Positions 1 through 11,739 of a stretch of 64,000 bases of DNA are shown here, in pieces (within the stretch, counting starts at the first letter, position 1; the number at the start of each line of letters is the position of its first letter). The notes under the pieces were generated by a model. The model had not been told where the DNA came from and did no database searches. It saw only the letters and a list, made by a program, of their open reading frames with translations. Source of the DNA: Tricholomella constricta (taxonomy: Eukaryota; Basidiomycota; Agaricomycetes; Agaricales; Lyophyllaceae); the NCBI GenBank assembly GCA_013368375.1, contig JAACJP010000002.1, positions 1,674,001 to 1,738,000 on the forward strand, written 5' to 3'. The position numbers and the translations under genes were made by a program.

Positions 1-243
1 CATGAGAGATACAAGTCAACGAATCTGGGGTCTGTCCCATTGGCAGTCCAAGAAAGTTGACATATCTCCCCTTGGATGATGTTGGGTGGAGTAAGTGAGA
101 GCTCGAGAGCCTGGGCAGCCAAGGTGACCAGTGCCAGGACTCTGTCAGGAGAATGGATCCAGTGAGTAATTGCTTGGTAGTATCCCAGGCGAGCGATCGA
201 CTTACAAACATTTACGGAGGCCCAGGACGTGTGGAAGTGGCAT
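1..243 (-). CDS. Array copy 1: membrane protein, 5' end only
   Basis: This is the 5' end of the first member of the tandem family; the rest lies beyond the left edge. The start ATG is at 243-241 and exon 1 (206-243) encodes MPLPHVLGLRKCL. A 64-nt intron (142-205, GTAAGT...GACAG) follows. Exon 2 continues as VLALVTLAAQALELS, completing a signal peptide, and then enters the ectodomain. The start was chosen because copies 3 and 4 have the same exon 1 (MPLLHVLGLRKCL and MPLLHILGLRECL), the same phase and the same intron length. No defect is visible in the part present. Function is unknown; by analogy with copy 4 it should be a type I single-pass membrane protein. Confidence 0.6.
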
Positions 244-2165
244 CTTGGTCCACCTAGGAGGCGAGAACAGGCAGCATATTAAAGGTGCAGCCTGAGGACT
301 ACCTGGGAAAAAGACAAAGATGAATGATGCAGATGAAGATGGAGGTACTAAATAGGAGAGCTCATCGTCGAACCAATGATTCATTGCATGGCCCTTGTTC
401 TTCGATGGTTTTCCTTCATAACGGCTATCAAACGACTTGGCTGTGCGGACCAGGGTATCGAACCTCGAGGCTCGATGCACTTCACACACAGATCGTTTGC
501 CATTGGTGAAGGGTCCAGAATCAAATTATCTGGCCACAGCAAAGTTCTGACCTGCATGAAAATAGATCGATTACGGGAAACGAGCTGTAATTGTATCATG
601 TTGGTCAGATGGTGATAGATCCCACAGACTGTAACCAGACTAACGAACTTGCAACTCGCATCTTGCAGATGTAATCAGGCTTCGGGGTATGACATCTTTT
701 GATGCGGAGCGATACGCTTACGAAGATAGATTTGAAAAACCATGATGCGAAACAACTTGGCTCAGTTGATAATGGGAGAAGAGTCTTCTTGTCGACGCAA
801 GCTTCTATCGTGATCAGGGATGATTCATCATATAACAGCAACAATTTCTATCGGCAACGAAACCGGCGTCCAGTGTGTACTAGGGTGAGTGGTCAGTGCC
901 CGGATGGACCTGACCCGCTCATACCCGCGCGGCGAGCCCGTTATGTGGACTTGGCCCAGGTCCTGCGCCGGCCTCATGGATCTTGGCACCTGCAAGGCTT
1001 GCGTCAGAACAACCTGCTCACCCCAAGGTCCAAGAATTGGAACAACTGCGATTGGGCAACCTTTTGCCAGGCCAACCACAATGGGTCCCAGCGCCATAAT
1101 GGTGTACTACAGCAGAGACAGTTTCGGCATCAATTAGCTAGTCGTGCTGTACGTTGCCAAGGATGAAGGCATGGGGTGGGACTGCTACACCACCAAGCCC
1201 GAGCTGGGAGAAGCGAATTCATGACAACCGAAGGGACTGGAACAAAAGACTTACCCAGCCGCAGCGCGGACACCAGCTTGGGTGAAGCACCGAACATCAT
1301 CTTGTGAGGTCGAAGTCAGTGCATATTATGGGCCCGCCCTAGAAGAAGTGACTTCAAGGCAAGCGAAGGGACTGGAGCGAGTGACTCACCCAGCCTGCGA
1401 AAACCAGAGCGCAGACACCAGCTTAGGCGGTGGCATCGAATATCATCGCTTAAGATCGAAGTCAGTGCACAAGATGGGGCGAATGAGGGAGGACGAACTG
1501 GTCATGGCTGCTGCATCGGCAGCGACGACCAAGCCAAACCTATTCGTCGTCTATAAAAAAAGGGCCAGTGCGCAGAGCGTTGACGAGGTCTCCGATTCTT
1601 GAGGTGTCGGTGCTAAATTTGGTGAGAAGATACGTGGACGGATTTCCCTTGCCATCTATATAGATCAGCTAAAGCATGTTCTGCGTTCGACTGCTTGATG
1701 TTGACGAGTGGATGCGAGAATGCTACTGGGGGGCTCCAGTATAATGAGATAAGGATGCATTGCAATCGGAAGCTCTAATGAAGCTTTGTTGAAGCTTGAA
1801 GCTTTGAAGGAGCATGTCACCAAATATCGGTTTTGTGTAGATGCCGGGACTCCGTCGTTTTCTGTGGGAGCAGACACCCCGAACACCGTGCGCCAACTGT
1901 GCACTCGCATGATGAGCACACCGGCCTGTGTCGAACCTGCACCTCACAAGACCCGTTCCACACTCCAAATTCGCGTGCCCCTGCCTAAAATTCACAAGTA
2001 CTTGTAACCAGGGCCAGACACTTTGGACCTGCAGCACCATGCATGTGCATACAAGTATGACGGATCGTTCCATATCACCTCTCAGATAACAGTAGGTATA
2101 GCTCATCTAAGAATCAGTGCTTCAGGCGGAAAAACACCGGGTATATATATCTTCGTCATCCTGAT
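244..2165. repeat. Co-duplicated flank between copies 1 and 2
   Basis: No intact gene is seen. The stretch belongs to the repeat unit: pieces near 395-600, 660-900, 900-1130 and 1900-2160 recur upstream of copies 3 and 4 in the same order. Part of it (about 790-880) also recurs at about 13925-14005. Short minus-strand frames are partly conserved between units, for example one containing DESSLITIEAC around 800, but stops and frame changes interrupt them. This looks like a promoter region plus the remains of another co-duplicated gene. Confidence 0.5.
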
Positions 2166-3652
2166 CTACAAAACCACAAATCCTGGCCCTTGAGGCTCTT
2201 CATCCAACAACTTGCACATTTTCTCCAACATGATATCTCGGTGTTTCTCTAGAGCCTCTTTGTCCATCTCGTTGATATCCGGGATACTGCTCGCATTACT
2301 CCGCCGCTCAAAGTCGTCCAAGCTATGCGGGTGTCCCCATGGTCCCCCTCCTGGTTCGAGATCACTCCCTTCTCCTGTTTCAGAGGCCAACGTCGAGTAG
2401 CCGCCACCGTAAATAGGATCATGGCTTTCCCATTCCTCATCGGCATGCAAGGAGGTCGAGGTCATCATTGCGGCATTTCGAAAGTCGGCTTGCTGGGCTT
2501 TTGCCTCCATCAGGTCTGGGCTCTGATATCCGTCCGAATAATAGTAGTCATTTGAGCCTCCTAGACCTTTCTGGTTGCTTTCTGTCCTAGATCGAGCTCT
2601 TTCGGTCTGCCTCGCAGCTGCGGCCATTGCGCCATCAACCTGAACCAACCAATCTTCGACCAGCAACATGTGAGCATTTTTATCCCTGCTCGGAATTGGG
2701 AACGGGACCTACCTTCTTTTTCAAAAGTTATGGTGTTTGACAGAGCCTTCGGTTTCGCGGTGTGCAAGAAGTCGAGACGTTTCGCGAGATTGAGTCGGAC
2801 ACGACGTCCACGACAGACCCAAAACAGTGCCATAATGAGGGTCAGGGCAGATATTCCGCCGATAATTCCTCCTACGATCGCACCCACATGACGTTCAGTG
2901 GAGGACGGTGAAGCTGAGTTGATTCCTGTAGACGTAGCACTTGTTATGCTAGTGGGTAAAGGTATAAACTGGCGACTACTGTTCAGTGATGAGGAAGTTG
3001 AGAAAACCTTTGATAATGAGCCTCCGAGTCGTGATGCTGGCGCGTTCGTGTCTGTCGAATTCACGCTTTGAATACTAGTAATAGAGTTACTCGTCAAGGG
3101 TGATGTCAACGACGTGGCTCTGAAGTATATCAAGCTTTGGAATCCAAAGGAGATAGAAATAAAAGACCTACGAAGTGGTAGATGAAGAGCTGATTGTCGA
3201 TTTGGGACTGGTTGATGTTACTGTATTGGTAGTTGTCGTAGCCGACAGACTGCTTGTTGATGAAGTGCTAGCATGCTTCGTGAGTCTTATTTGCACCAGT
3301 GCACACAAGGCATGCATCGTACATATCTGTAGTTTTCGTAGGCGAGGTGATCGTCGGCGAGGTGGTTTTAAGCGAGGTGGTTATAGGCGAGGTGGTTTTA
3401 GACGAGGTGGTTTTAGGCGACTTGCTCGCATGCACGGCGCACAGCCAGGACCTATATGATCATAAGTCCAATCTACGACTGAGACCGTATTGTACTCACA
3501 GATTATCACAACAAAGCGATGGGAGGTGGAAAACCTGCGCGACCCTTATGAGCAGCGTCGGGTTCCAGTGAGTAGTAGATTTCGAGGATCCGAAGTAAGC
3601 GATCGACGTACGAACATAGATTCAAGCTATCATGGCCGTGTTGTAGACTCAT
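2166..3652 (-). pseudogene. Array copy 2: membrane protein lacking the ectodomain
   Basis: The C-terminal half is well preserved. The tail exon (2166-2653) ends GPGFVVL-stop and follows a 59-nt intron (2654-2712). The exon at 2713-3119 encodes a Ser/Thr-rich stalk, the helix beginning VGAIVGGIIGG and a basic RGRR stop-transfer sequence. A 52-nt intron (3120-3171) separates another Thr/Ser stalk exon. Upstream, a 15-bp minisatellite codes for SPKTTS-like repeats. A degenerate exon 1 (start near 3652, MSLQHGHDSLNLC) can be aligned with the other copies. However, the normal acceptor and the whole ectodomain exon (about 258 nt in copy 4) are missing. It is either a pseudogene or a shortened mucin-like membrane protein; the sequence does not decide. 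Confidence 0.55.
3341..3427. repeat. 15-bp coding minisatellite in copy 2 stalk
   Basis: Five to six tandem copies of a 15-bp unit close to GGCGAGGTGGTTTTA lie here. Read on the minus strand in the stalk frame they give SPKTTS/SPITTS/SLKTTS units, a Thr/Ser/Pro-rich string expected to be O-glycosylated. The unit is a multiple of three, so expansion or contraction keeps the frame. Confidence 0.75.
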
Positions 3653-4965
3653 CTTACGCAATCGAAAACTGGGAGGCGAGCATCGGTGCAGGTATATAAA
3701 AGGACGCGGGACTGGCTGGGAAGATAACAAAGATGGAGATGCTGAATTGGAGTGCTCATCGTTTCATCAGCGAATCATCGATGCATGGCCCCTGGTTCAA
3801 TCTTTCATAGCGACTATAAATCGACTTAGCTGTGCGGGCCATAGTTCCAATCTCGAGGCTCGATGCACTTCACACACGGATCCTTCCATCAGCGGAGGGT
3901 ACAAAATTAGCTTCTCTTGCCGCAGAGAAAATTATGACCTGCATGAAAATAGATTGAATATGGTATACAGCCTGTAATTGTACTAAATTGGTCAGATGGT
4001 GATAGATCCCACTGACTGTAACAAGGAACTTACAACTGGCATTTTTCAGATTGAATCAGGCTTCGGGGTCTGAGATCTTTCGATGTCGAGCGATACCCCT
4101 ACTAAGATAGATTTGAGAAACTAGGTAAGGCATGTTTCGATAGGGAAAGATGGCTGAACCAACTCCGAGTCAAGCCCAGGACCTGAACATAGTGCAAGTG
4201 GGGTTAGACCCAATGAGCGAGTGCGCGGAGCGTCAATGAGATGTTCGGTTCTGCCGTGTGGGGTGCCAACGGTGAAAAAGAGGAATCAGTGGACGGTTTG
4301 CTGTGGGCGGGTCAGTTCAAGCATGTTTTGCATTCGACTGCTTGATATTGAGGAGTGGATGTGGGGCTGCAGTATGCAACATCAATGAAGTTTTGAAGCT
4401 TGAAGGAGCATGTCGCCGGATATCGTACCAGACTGCTAAGGAAAAGCATAGGTCAGGATTTATAGGCTGATACACATGCTCAAGTAACGCACCAACGATA
4501 GAGAAAACTCCAGAGCCTTCAAACAGTGAACGTGGGCGAGGGTGCGTGGAAAACCTGAGGACAGCCACAGATCTTGACATTCCGGCCCGATAACTTCAAT
4601 AATCATCGGTTTTGTGTATCGATGCCGGGACTGATACCACACAGGTCCAGAAATTGAACCGTCAATTCCATGCATACCTGTGGGAGCAGACTGAAGAATC
4701 CGTGAGGTATATATACATCGGGGCACACCAACCTGTTTAGATTTTACACCTCATGACGACCCTCGCGTCATCTGTCTAGAAACCACACTTGGTACGTAGT
4801 AGCCAGAACCGAACATTTTGAATTTGCAGCACCATGTATGTGTATACAAATGTAACGAATCAGAAATGAGCACCACGCAATACAGTAAGTAGCAATCATA
4901 GGCCGGCAAAAGTATTGTTCTCTAAGAATCGAGGTGGAAGATATATATGCCTTCATCATCCTGAT
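3653..4965. repeat. Co-duplicated flank between copies 2 and 3
   Basis: This is the shortened equivalent of the flanks at 244-2165 and 7122-9215. Matching stretches include 3760-4110 (with CTATAAATCGAC and the GAATCAGGCTTCGGGGT stretch) and the part just before the copy 3 stop codon. No open frame longer than about 90 codons looks like a gene. It probably contains the copy 2 promoter and the copy 3 terminator region. Confidence 0.5.
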
Positions 4966-7121
4966 CTATAAAACCACGAATCCTGGCCCCTGAGGCTCTC
5001 CATCTAGCACCTTGCGCATTCTCTCCAGGATGACATCTCGGCGTTTCTCTCGAGCCTCTGGGTCCATCTCGTTGATATCTGGAATACTGCTCGCATTGCT
5101 CTGCCGCTCAAAGTCGTCCAAGCTGTCCGGGTGTCCCCATGGTCCCACTCCTGACTCGGGATCACTCCCTTCTCCTGTTTCAGAGGCCAATGTTGAGTAG
5201 CCGCCATCGTAGTTATGACCAGGGCTTTCCCATTCCTCATCGGCATGCGAAGTGGTCGAGGTCGTCATCGCGATATATTGAAAGTCGGCTTGCTGGGCTT
5301 TTGCCTCCATCAGGTCCGGGCTCTGATATCCGTCCGAATAATAGTGGCTATTCGGGCCATCTAGAGGTTTCTGGTTGTTTTCTGTCCTAGATTGAGCTCT
5401 TTCGGTCTGCCTCGCAGCTTCGGTAATTGCGCCATCAACCTGAACCGACCAACCTTCGGCCAGCAATATGTAAGTATTTTGTGCCAGCCTAGAATATGAG
5501 AACGGGACCTACTATCTTTCTCAGAAGTTACTCCGTTAAATGCCGAGGCCTTCGGTTTGTCAGTACGCAAGACCTCGAGGCGTTTCGCGAGATAGAGTCG
5601 ACCGCGATGTCGGTGACAGACATACAATAGCGCCACAATGAGGGTCAGAGCAGATACTCCACCAACAACTCCTCCTACAATCGCGCTGACATTTGTAGGT
5701 GTATCGCCTGTTACGCTGGTAGACGAAGGTAAAGGCGGGAGACTGGAGCCTGACGTTATGCCCGCTGTATTAGTATGCAGTTGATTAGTGTTACTGACAG
5801 ACGAGGATGTGGTCCATGTCGCTGGAGTCGATGTCACTGTATGTAGTGTTTGAGGGTCATGTCGGGTCCAGTCTTTTGTCATTTTCAGCCCCGACACGAC
5901 CTCGACTGGTCGTAAAAGTCTCTTCAAAGGTCCAACTGACAACTCGACCGCCTGCAACCGGTTGGTATCGGTCGCATGACCAGTTGCAACCGGTTACAAC
6001 TGGTTACGACCTGACACCGGTTGTAACCGGTCACGACCGGTCGTAACTGCTTTAGAGTGTACTAAACAGTGCAATCCTTACACTACAAGTTCTGCAGTGT
6101 AAAGACAGTGATATATGTTGGGCAGGGAACTGGTGTATGTAAGTATTACAAGGTAAAATAAGGTCTGAGGTATCAGTACCTTAGTGATTGACTGAGCTGA
6201 GGTGCAAGATCTTGCATCAAGTGGTCCATGACCAGTGGTCATGTTGCAATCAGTCATGACCAGTTGCAACCGGTTGCAACCGGTTGCTGAGTGCTCAGAA
6301 TTCTGTGCAACTGCAACTGCAACTGATAATTTTTGTCTCCAACTGCAACTGGAAGTTGGGTTGTTTCCAGTTGCAGTCGAGTTGAATTTCAGTTGTTTGC
6401 AGTTGGTGTAACACGACCCTCAAACACTAACTGTATGGCTAGTAGAATTACTAGAAAGCTGTGTAGTCGAGAACGTAGGCATAGAGCTGATATATGTTAA
6501 TTTTCCGGTCCTGATGGGGTGCGATAACAGACCTACAAAGGTGTTGAAGGCGTCGGGGTGGTGCTACTCGAGCTAGCAATTATTGTGATGTTGCTTGAAG
6601 CAAGTGGTGTTTTTTGCTGAGAATTCCTAGGATGCTTCGTCATTCATGTTTTCACCAGTGCACACAAATGTGCCAACGTACCAAGCCTCCACCCTGCACG
6701 TGGTTCTATACGTATCTGAGTTTAGTATCAATCTGAGAGTGGCGGGATGCACTCACGGCGGCACCAAATCAGTGACCTTCTCCATTATATTGTACTCTTG
6801 GGAAAATGACCTGTTTGCTTTCTTGAGTTCAATGCCATCTTCGAATGATCGCCAAGTAAATAGATCGGGTGGGCAGTAGGCACCCAAGTTAAATCTAATG
6901 AATTCGGGGTCTGTCCCATTGGCAGTCACATTAACTTGACATTTTTCCCCTGGAGTAATGTTGGTTGGAGTAAGTGAGAGCTCGAGAGCCTGGGCAGCCA
7001 ATATGACGAGTGCCAGGACTCTGTCAGAAGGATGGAAGCAATGATAAGTGCTTGGTAGTATCCCAGGCGAGCGATCGACTTACAAACATTTCCGGAGGCC
7101 CAGGACGTGCAGTAGTGGCAT
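4966..7121 (-). pseudogene. Array copy 3: membrane protein split by a MITE
   Basis: The start ATG is at 7121 (MPLLHVLGLRKCL) and an intron in exon 1 precedes the ectodomain exon (about 6770-7019, with ALELSLTPTNITPGEKC). Short ectodomain/stalk exons follow, then a stalk exon carrying the transposon. Downstream are the helix (VSAIVGGVVGGVSALT), a basic HRHRGR segment and the tail ending GPGFVVL-stop at 4966. Without the insertion (one target-site copy kept) the stalk frame is open across the junction. With it, a TGA appears four codons into the element. The gene is therefore broken unless the element is spliced out. Apart from the insertion, exons and phases match copy 4. Confidence 0.65.
5844..6429. 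mobile_element. Non-autonomous hAT-type transposon (MITE), 586 bp
   Basis: The ends are near-perfect terminal inverted repeats: TAGTGTTTGAGGGTCATG on the left, and CACGACCCTCAAACACTA on the right, its reverse complement with one mismatch. The element is bounded by identical 8-bp direct repeats ACTGTATG (5836-5843 and 6430-6437). An 8-bp target duplication and TAGTG ends are typical of the hAT superfamily. The interior has no transposase frame. It is full of short repeats, namely variants of AACCGGTTGCAAC near both ends and ACTGCAACTG near the right end, resembling hAT subterminal motifs. It interrupts the stalk exon of array copy 3. Confidence 0.85.
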
Positions 7122-9215
7122 CTTGGTACAACTGGTTGGCGAGCACAGGCAGCATATAAATGAGCGCAGGACTGCCTGGGAAAAGGACAAAGATGAATGA
7201 TGGAGATGAAGATGGAGAGACTAAATTAATTGGAGAGCTCATCGTCTTACGAATGAATCATTATTGCGCGGCGCCTTTTTTTCTGCATGGCGGCTATAAA
7301 TCGACATGGCTGTGCGGGTAATGGTATTGAACCTCGAGACTCAATGCACTTCACACCCAGATCCTTTGCCATCGGCGAAGGGACCAAAATCAACTTCTCT
7401 TGCCACAGCAAAATTCTGATCTGCACGAAAATAGATCCACGGGAACGAGCTGGGATTGTATCATGCTGGTCAGATAATGATAAATCCCATTGATTATTGC
7501 CAGACTAATCAGACGAACTTACAACTCACATTTTGCAGATGGAATCAGGCTTCGGGGTATGACAACTTTCGATGTGAAGTGATACCCTTACTAAGATAGA
7601 TTTGAGAAACCATGATGCGAAACAACTTGGCTCAGTCACTTGACAACGGGAAAATAGTTTTCTTGTTGACGCAAGCTTCTATTGTGATCAGGGATGATTC
7701 ATTATATGACAGCAACGATTTCATCGGCAACGAAACCGGTGTCCAGTGCAGATAACGAGCGTACGGGTGAGCGGTCAGTGGCCGGATGGACTTGACCCGC
7801 TCATACCCAGACACGGCCAGACACGGCCCAGGTCCTTATAGGCATCTGCAAGGTGCGTCAGAACAACCTGCTCACCCCAAGACCCAAGAATCGGAACAAC
7901 CACGGTTGGGCGAACTTTTGCCAGGCCAACCGCAGTGGTCCCAGCGCCACCATTCCTACAGCAGAGATACGTTCGTCATCAAATAGCCAGTCACGCGGTA
8001 CGTTGCCAACGGTGCTGGATTGCTACACCACCGAGCCCGTTCTGGGAGCAGCGACTTCAGGACAACCGAAGGGACTGGAACAAAGTGGTAACATCAAACA
8101 TCATCTTGTGAGGTCAAAGTCAGTGCACATGGTGGGCGAGTCAGGGAGGACGAACTGGTCATAACTTCTGCATCGGCAACGACGACGCCAAACCTATTCG
8201 TCGTTCAACAGAAAAGGCATCAAGCTTGTATTGTAGGGGAAACGGAACTAGCCTTACTCGATGTAACTGGTGGCTCCCCCGCGGCCAAGAACCCAGCGAG
8301 ATCGAGGAAATTACGATATCTGTTGGTCATATCCGATAACAGACAACTAGTCCTTATACCAATATGGTTCTTTGGGTTGGAAGGTTTGAACCTAAGAATT
8401 TCGAGCTTCGCAGTGAATCCAAGTACTTCGAGCCGGTCAGGTGTGTTTCGATAGGGAGAGAGCCAACTCCAGCCCAGGACCTGAATGTAGTGCAAGCGGG
8501 GTTAAATCCAATAAGCGTATGCGTAGAGCGTTAACGAGATCTCCGATTCTGAGGTGTGGGGCATCAAATTTGGTGAAAAGAAGGATACGTGGACGGATTA
8601 CCCATGCCATCTGAACAGATCAGCCAAAGCATGTTATGCGTTCGACTGCTTGACATTGACGAGCGGATGCGGAGATGCTACTGTGGGGCTCCAGTATTAT
8701 GAGATAAGAATGGACAATGTTCAATGATTAATGAAGCTGAAGCTTGAGCTTGAAGGTCGGCGAGGTTGCAATTGCGGAACAACTGCTTCAATTTGTTCAA
8801 CCCCGAACCTTCGGACATACCGCCCCGATGATACAAACATCATAATTATCGGAGTTTTGTGTAGGCTAGCGGGACTCTCTTTACACCCATTGTGGGAGCA
8901 GACACTCGAGAAACTGTACTTACGCCAAATGTGCACTCACATGATGAGCACACCGGCCCGTGTCGATTCCACACCTCACAACGACCCGTTCCGCACTCAC
9001 AACTCGCGCCCCCTGCCTAAAATCCACATCTTGCAGCCAGGGCCAAACACTTCGGATATGCAGCACCATGTGTGTGCATACAAGTATAAATCGTTCCATA
9101 TCACCACACAAATACCCAGTAGGTAGCTATAAAAGGCTGGCAAAATTGTCGTTCTCATCTACGAATCGGTGCTTCAGGAGGAAAAACACCGGATATATAT
9201 ACCTTCATCCTGAAT
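7122..9215. repeat. Co-duplicated flank between copies 3 and 4
   Basis: This is the longest of the repeat-unit flanks and aligns in order with 244-2165. Shared landmarks are CTATAAATCGACATGG (about 7294), ATCAGGCTTCGGGG (about 7543), GCAAGCTTCTATTGTGATCA (about 7671) and the CAGCACCATGTGTGTGCATACAAGTAT stretch near 9061. Only short, interrupted frames occur. I see no complete gene. Confidence 0.5.
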
Positions 9216-10842
9216 CTACAAAACCACAAATCCTGGCCCCTGAGGCTCTCCATCCAACACTTCGCGCATTCTCTCCAGGATGGCATCTCGGCGTTTCTCT
9301 CGAGCCTCTGGGTCCATCTCGTTGATATCCGGAATACTGCTCGCATTGCTCTGCCGCTCAGAGTCGTCCAAGCCATCCGGGTGTCCCCATGGTCCCAGTC
9401 CTGGTTCGTGATCACTCCCTTCTCCTGTTTCAGAGACCAACGTCGAGTAGCCGCCATCGTAGATGTGGTCATGGCTTTCCCATTCCTCATCGGCATGCGA
9501 GGGGGTCGAGGTCGTCATCGCGACATTTCGAAAGTCGGCTTGCTGGGCTTTTACCTCCATTAAGTCCGGGGTTTGATATCCGTCCGAATCATAGTGGCCA
9601 TTCGAACCATACAGAGGTTTCTGGTTGTTTTCTGTCCTAGATCGAGCTCTTTCGGTCTGCTTTGCAGCCTCGGCCATTGCGCCATCAACCTGCACCAACC
9701 AGTCTTCGACCAGCAATATGTAAGAATTTTTGTGCCGGCCCAGAATATGGGAACGTGACCTACCTTCTTTCTCTGGAGTTACTGTATTTGATGCCGGAGC
9801 CTTCGATTTGACGGTACGCAAGAAGTCGAGGCATTTCGCGAGATAGAGTCGACTGCGACGTCGACGACAGACATATAACAGCGCCACAATAAGGATCAGA
9901 GTAGATACTCCACCGATAATTCCTCCTATAATCGCGCCAACATGACTCTTACCCTCAGGTGGTGAAGATGAGTTGATTCCTGTAGGCGTCTCGCCTGTTA
10001 CGCTGGTAGACGAAGGCAAAGGCGGGAGACTAGAGGGTGCACTGCGACTGCTAGTCGAGTTTATTGTAGGAGAGGGAAGCACCGGCGATGTATCAGCGGC
10101 GGGTTGTTGTGATGGATTATTGTCACTAGTGGAGGTTGTAATTGGAGAGGATGGTTTGGGGGCAATTGAGGGATTACTTGTTGTCGAGGACTTGGACGCA
10201 GAAACCGAGGACCTGGAATATATCAACGTTTTGATTCTGTGGGAGTGCAATAACAAACTTACAAAGATGTTGAGGTTGGTGACATCGTTGCGTCACTCGA
10301 GGTAGCAACTATTTTAATGGAATTGCTTGAACCAAGTGGTTTCCTAGCATGCTTCGTCATTCATGTTTTCACCAGCGCACACAAACATGCTAACGTACTT
10401 ATCGTGAGCGGCCACCACCTTGCACGAAATTCTATACGAACCTGAGTTTAATATCAATTTGAGAATGGTGTGTTGCACTCACGGCAATGTGAAATCAGAC
10501 AACTTCCCCGTTAGATTATAATTTCGGACAAATGGCCCGTTTGATTGCTTGAGATCAACGTTATTCTCGAGAAGATGCCATGTCCAAAAGTCGAAGTCGC
10601 ATGAGGCAAACAAGTCAACGGAATGAGGGTCTCTCCCACTGGTAATCACAGTAAGGTGACACGTTTCCTCTTGAGTAACGCTCGTTGGAGCTAGTGAGAG
10701 CTCGAGAGCCTGGGCAGCCAAGGAGACCAGTGCCAGGACTCTGTCAGGAGGATGGATCCAGTGAGTAATTGCTTGGTAGTTCAGGCGACGAGCGATCGAC
10801 TCACAAACATTCACGGAGACCTAGGATGTGCAGTAGTGGCAT
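9216..10842 (-). CDS. Array copy 4: intact single-pass membrane protein
   Basis: This is the reference member of the family. The start is at 10842; exon 1 (10805-10842) and exon 2 (10483-10740) join over a 64-nt intron to give the signal peptide MPLLHILGLRECLVLAL plus an ectodomain beginning ALELSLAPTSVTQEE. Two short exons add a segment with SCKVVAAHDKK and NSIKIVA. A long Ser/Thr/Pro stalk (SKSSTTSNPS..., LPPLPSSTSVTGETP) leads into the helix VGAIIGGIIGGVSTLILIV and a basic RRRRSR anchor. The tail exon follows a 60-nt intron ending in AAG. The tail holds a conserved SIPDINEMDPEAREKRRD segment and ends GPGFVVL-stop. The ectodomain loosely resembles Kre9/Knh1-like N-terminal domains of fungal wall proteins. 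A surface or sensor role is inference only. Confidence 0.7.
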
Positions 10843-11739
10843 TTTGGTACAATTGGTTGGCGAGCACAGGCAGCATATAAAAGAGCGCAAGACTGCCTGG
10901 GAAAGGACAAAGATGAATGATGGAGATGAAGATGGATAGACTAAGTCAATTGGAGAGCTCGTCGTCTAACCAATGAATCATTATTGCGCGGCGCCTTTTT
11001 TTCCTTCATGGAGGCTATAAATCGACATGGCTGTGGGGGTAACGGTATTGAACCTCGAGACTCAATGCACTTCACACACAGATCCTTTGCCATCTGCGAA
11101 GGGATCAGAATCAGCTTCTTTTACCGCAGCAGATTTCTGACCTGCATGTGCATGAAGATAGATTGATCATGGGGGAAAGGCTGTATCGTACCAAGTTGGT
11201 CAGAGGTTGATGGAAATCTTCTTGATCGTCAGTGTCTGAATCTCGAACGCGACTCAGAGATGCCTTCGCCCATTCCGTGGTAGTTGGCCGTATCGCCGAA
11301 AGCGGGCTGCCACTCTGATTATGTCTTCACTCGTGTTTATAACCCCTGCATCCTTCTCTGTGGCTGCACTCGCAACAACGCAGGTCGCAAGAGACTTATG
11401 GCATGACGCAGCATATAGTGATTGCAAAGATGACCTTGACTATAAGTAAGTAAAGGAACTTACTTAGAACACGGGGTTCCGGATTGAATCAGGCTTTGGC
11501 ATGCGGCATCTGTTCGAGAAGGAATTTGGATGCGCCCGCCAGAGCATCGGCGACATGCAGTTGAGGTATATTTAGAGAAACATGATGAGAAAGATGGAAA
11601 AACTTTGCTAAAGCACAGTGTGACACAGCCACCATTTCGGAGCGCGCGACCGTTCACGCCCTCGAGCGCTGTGCGGTCCTAGTCATCAAATTATGTGAGT
11701 TTGAACTGATTCTGTATTTCTGCACAAGTCCGATTATCA
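10843..11739. other. Flank between copies 4 and 5
   Basis: The first 350 bases repeat the unit flank (CTATAAATCGACATGG near 11018). From about 11200 the sequence diverges, with a weaker match at 11455-11600 (GAATCAGGCTTTGGCAT, TTTAGAGAAACATGATG) to the other flanks. A minus-strand frame of 65 codons (11460-11657) aligns loosely with short frames in the other flanks. It has no recognisable domain and is not called as a gene. Confidence 0.4.

Noticed and set aside
828..1097. Suspicion of a hydrophobin relic (LGPIVVGL and TPVSLPI strings) in the array flank
   Set aside because: The spaced cysteine pairs required for hydrophobins are absent and the frame is not kept in the other flanks.
2640..2712. 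73-nt intron ending at CAG in copy 2
   Set aside because: Splicing there creates an immediate stop in copies 2 and 4; the AAG acceptor about 14 nt upstream keeps the frame in all three young copies.
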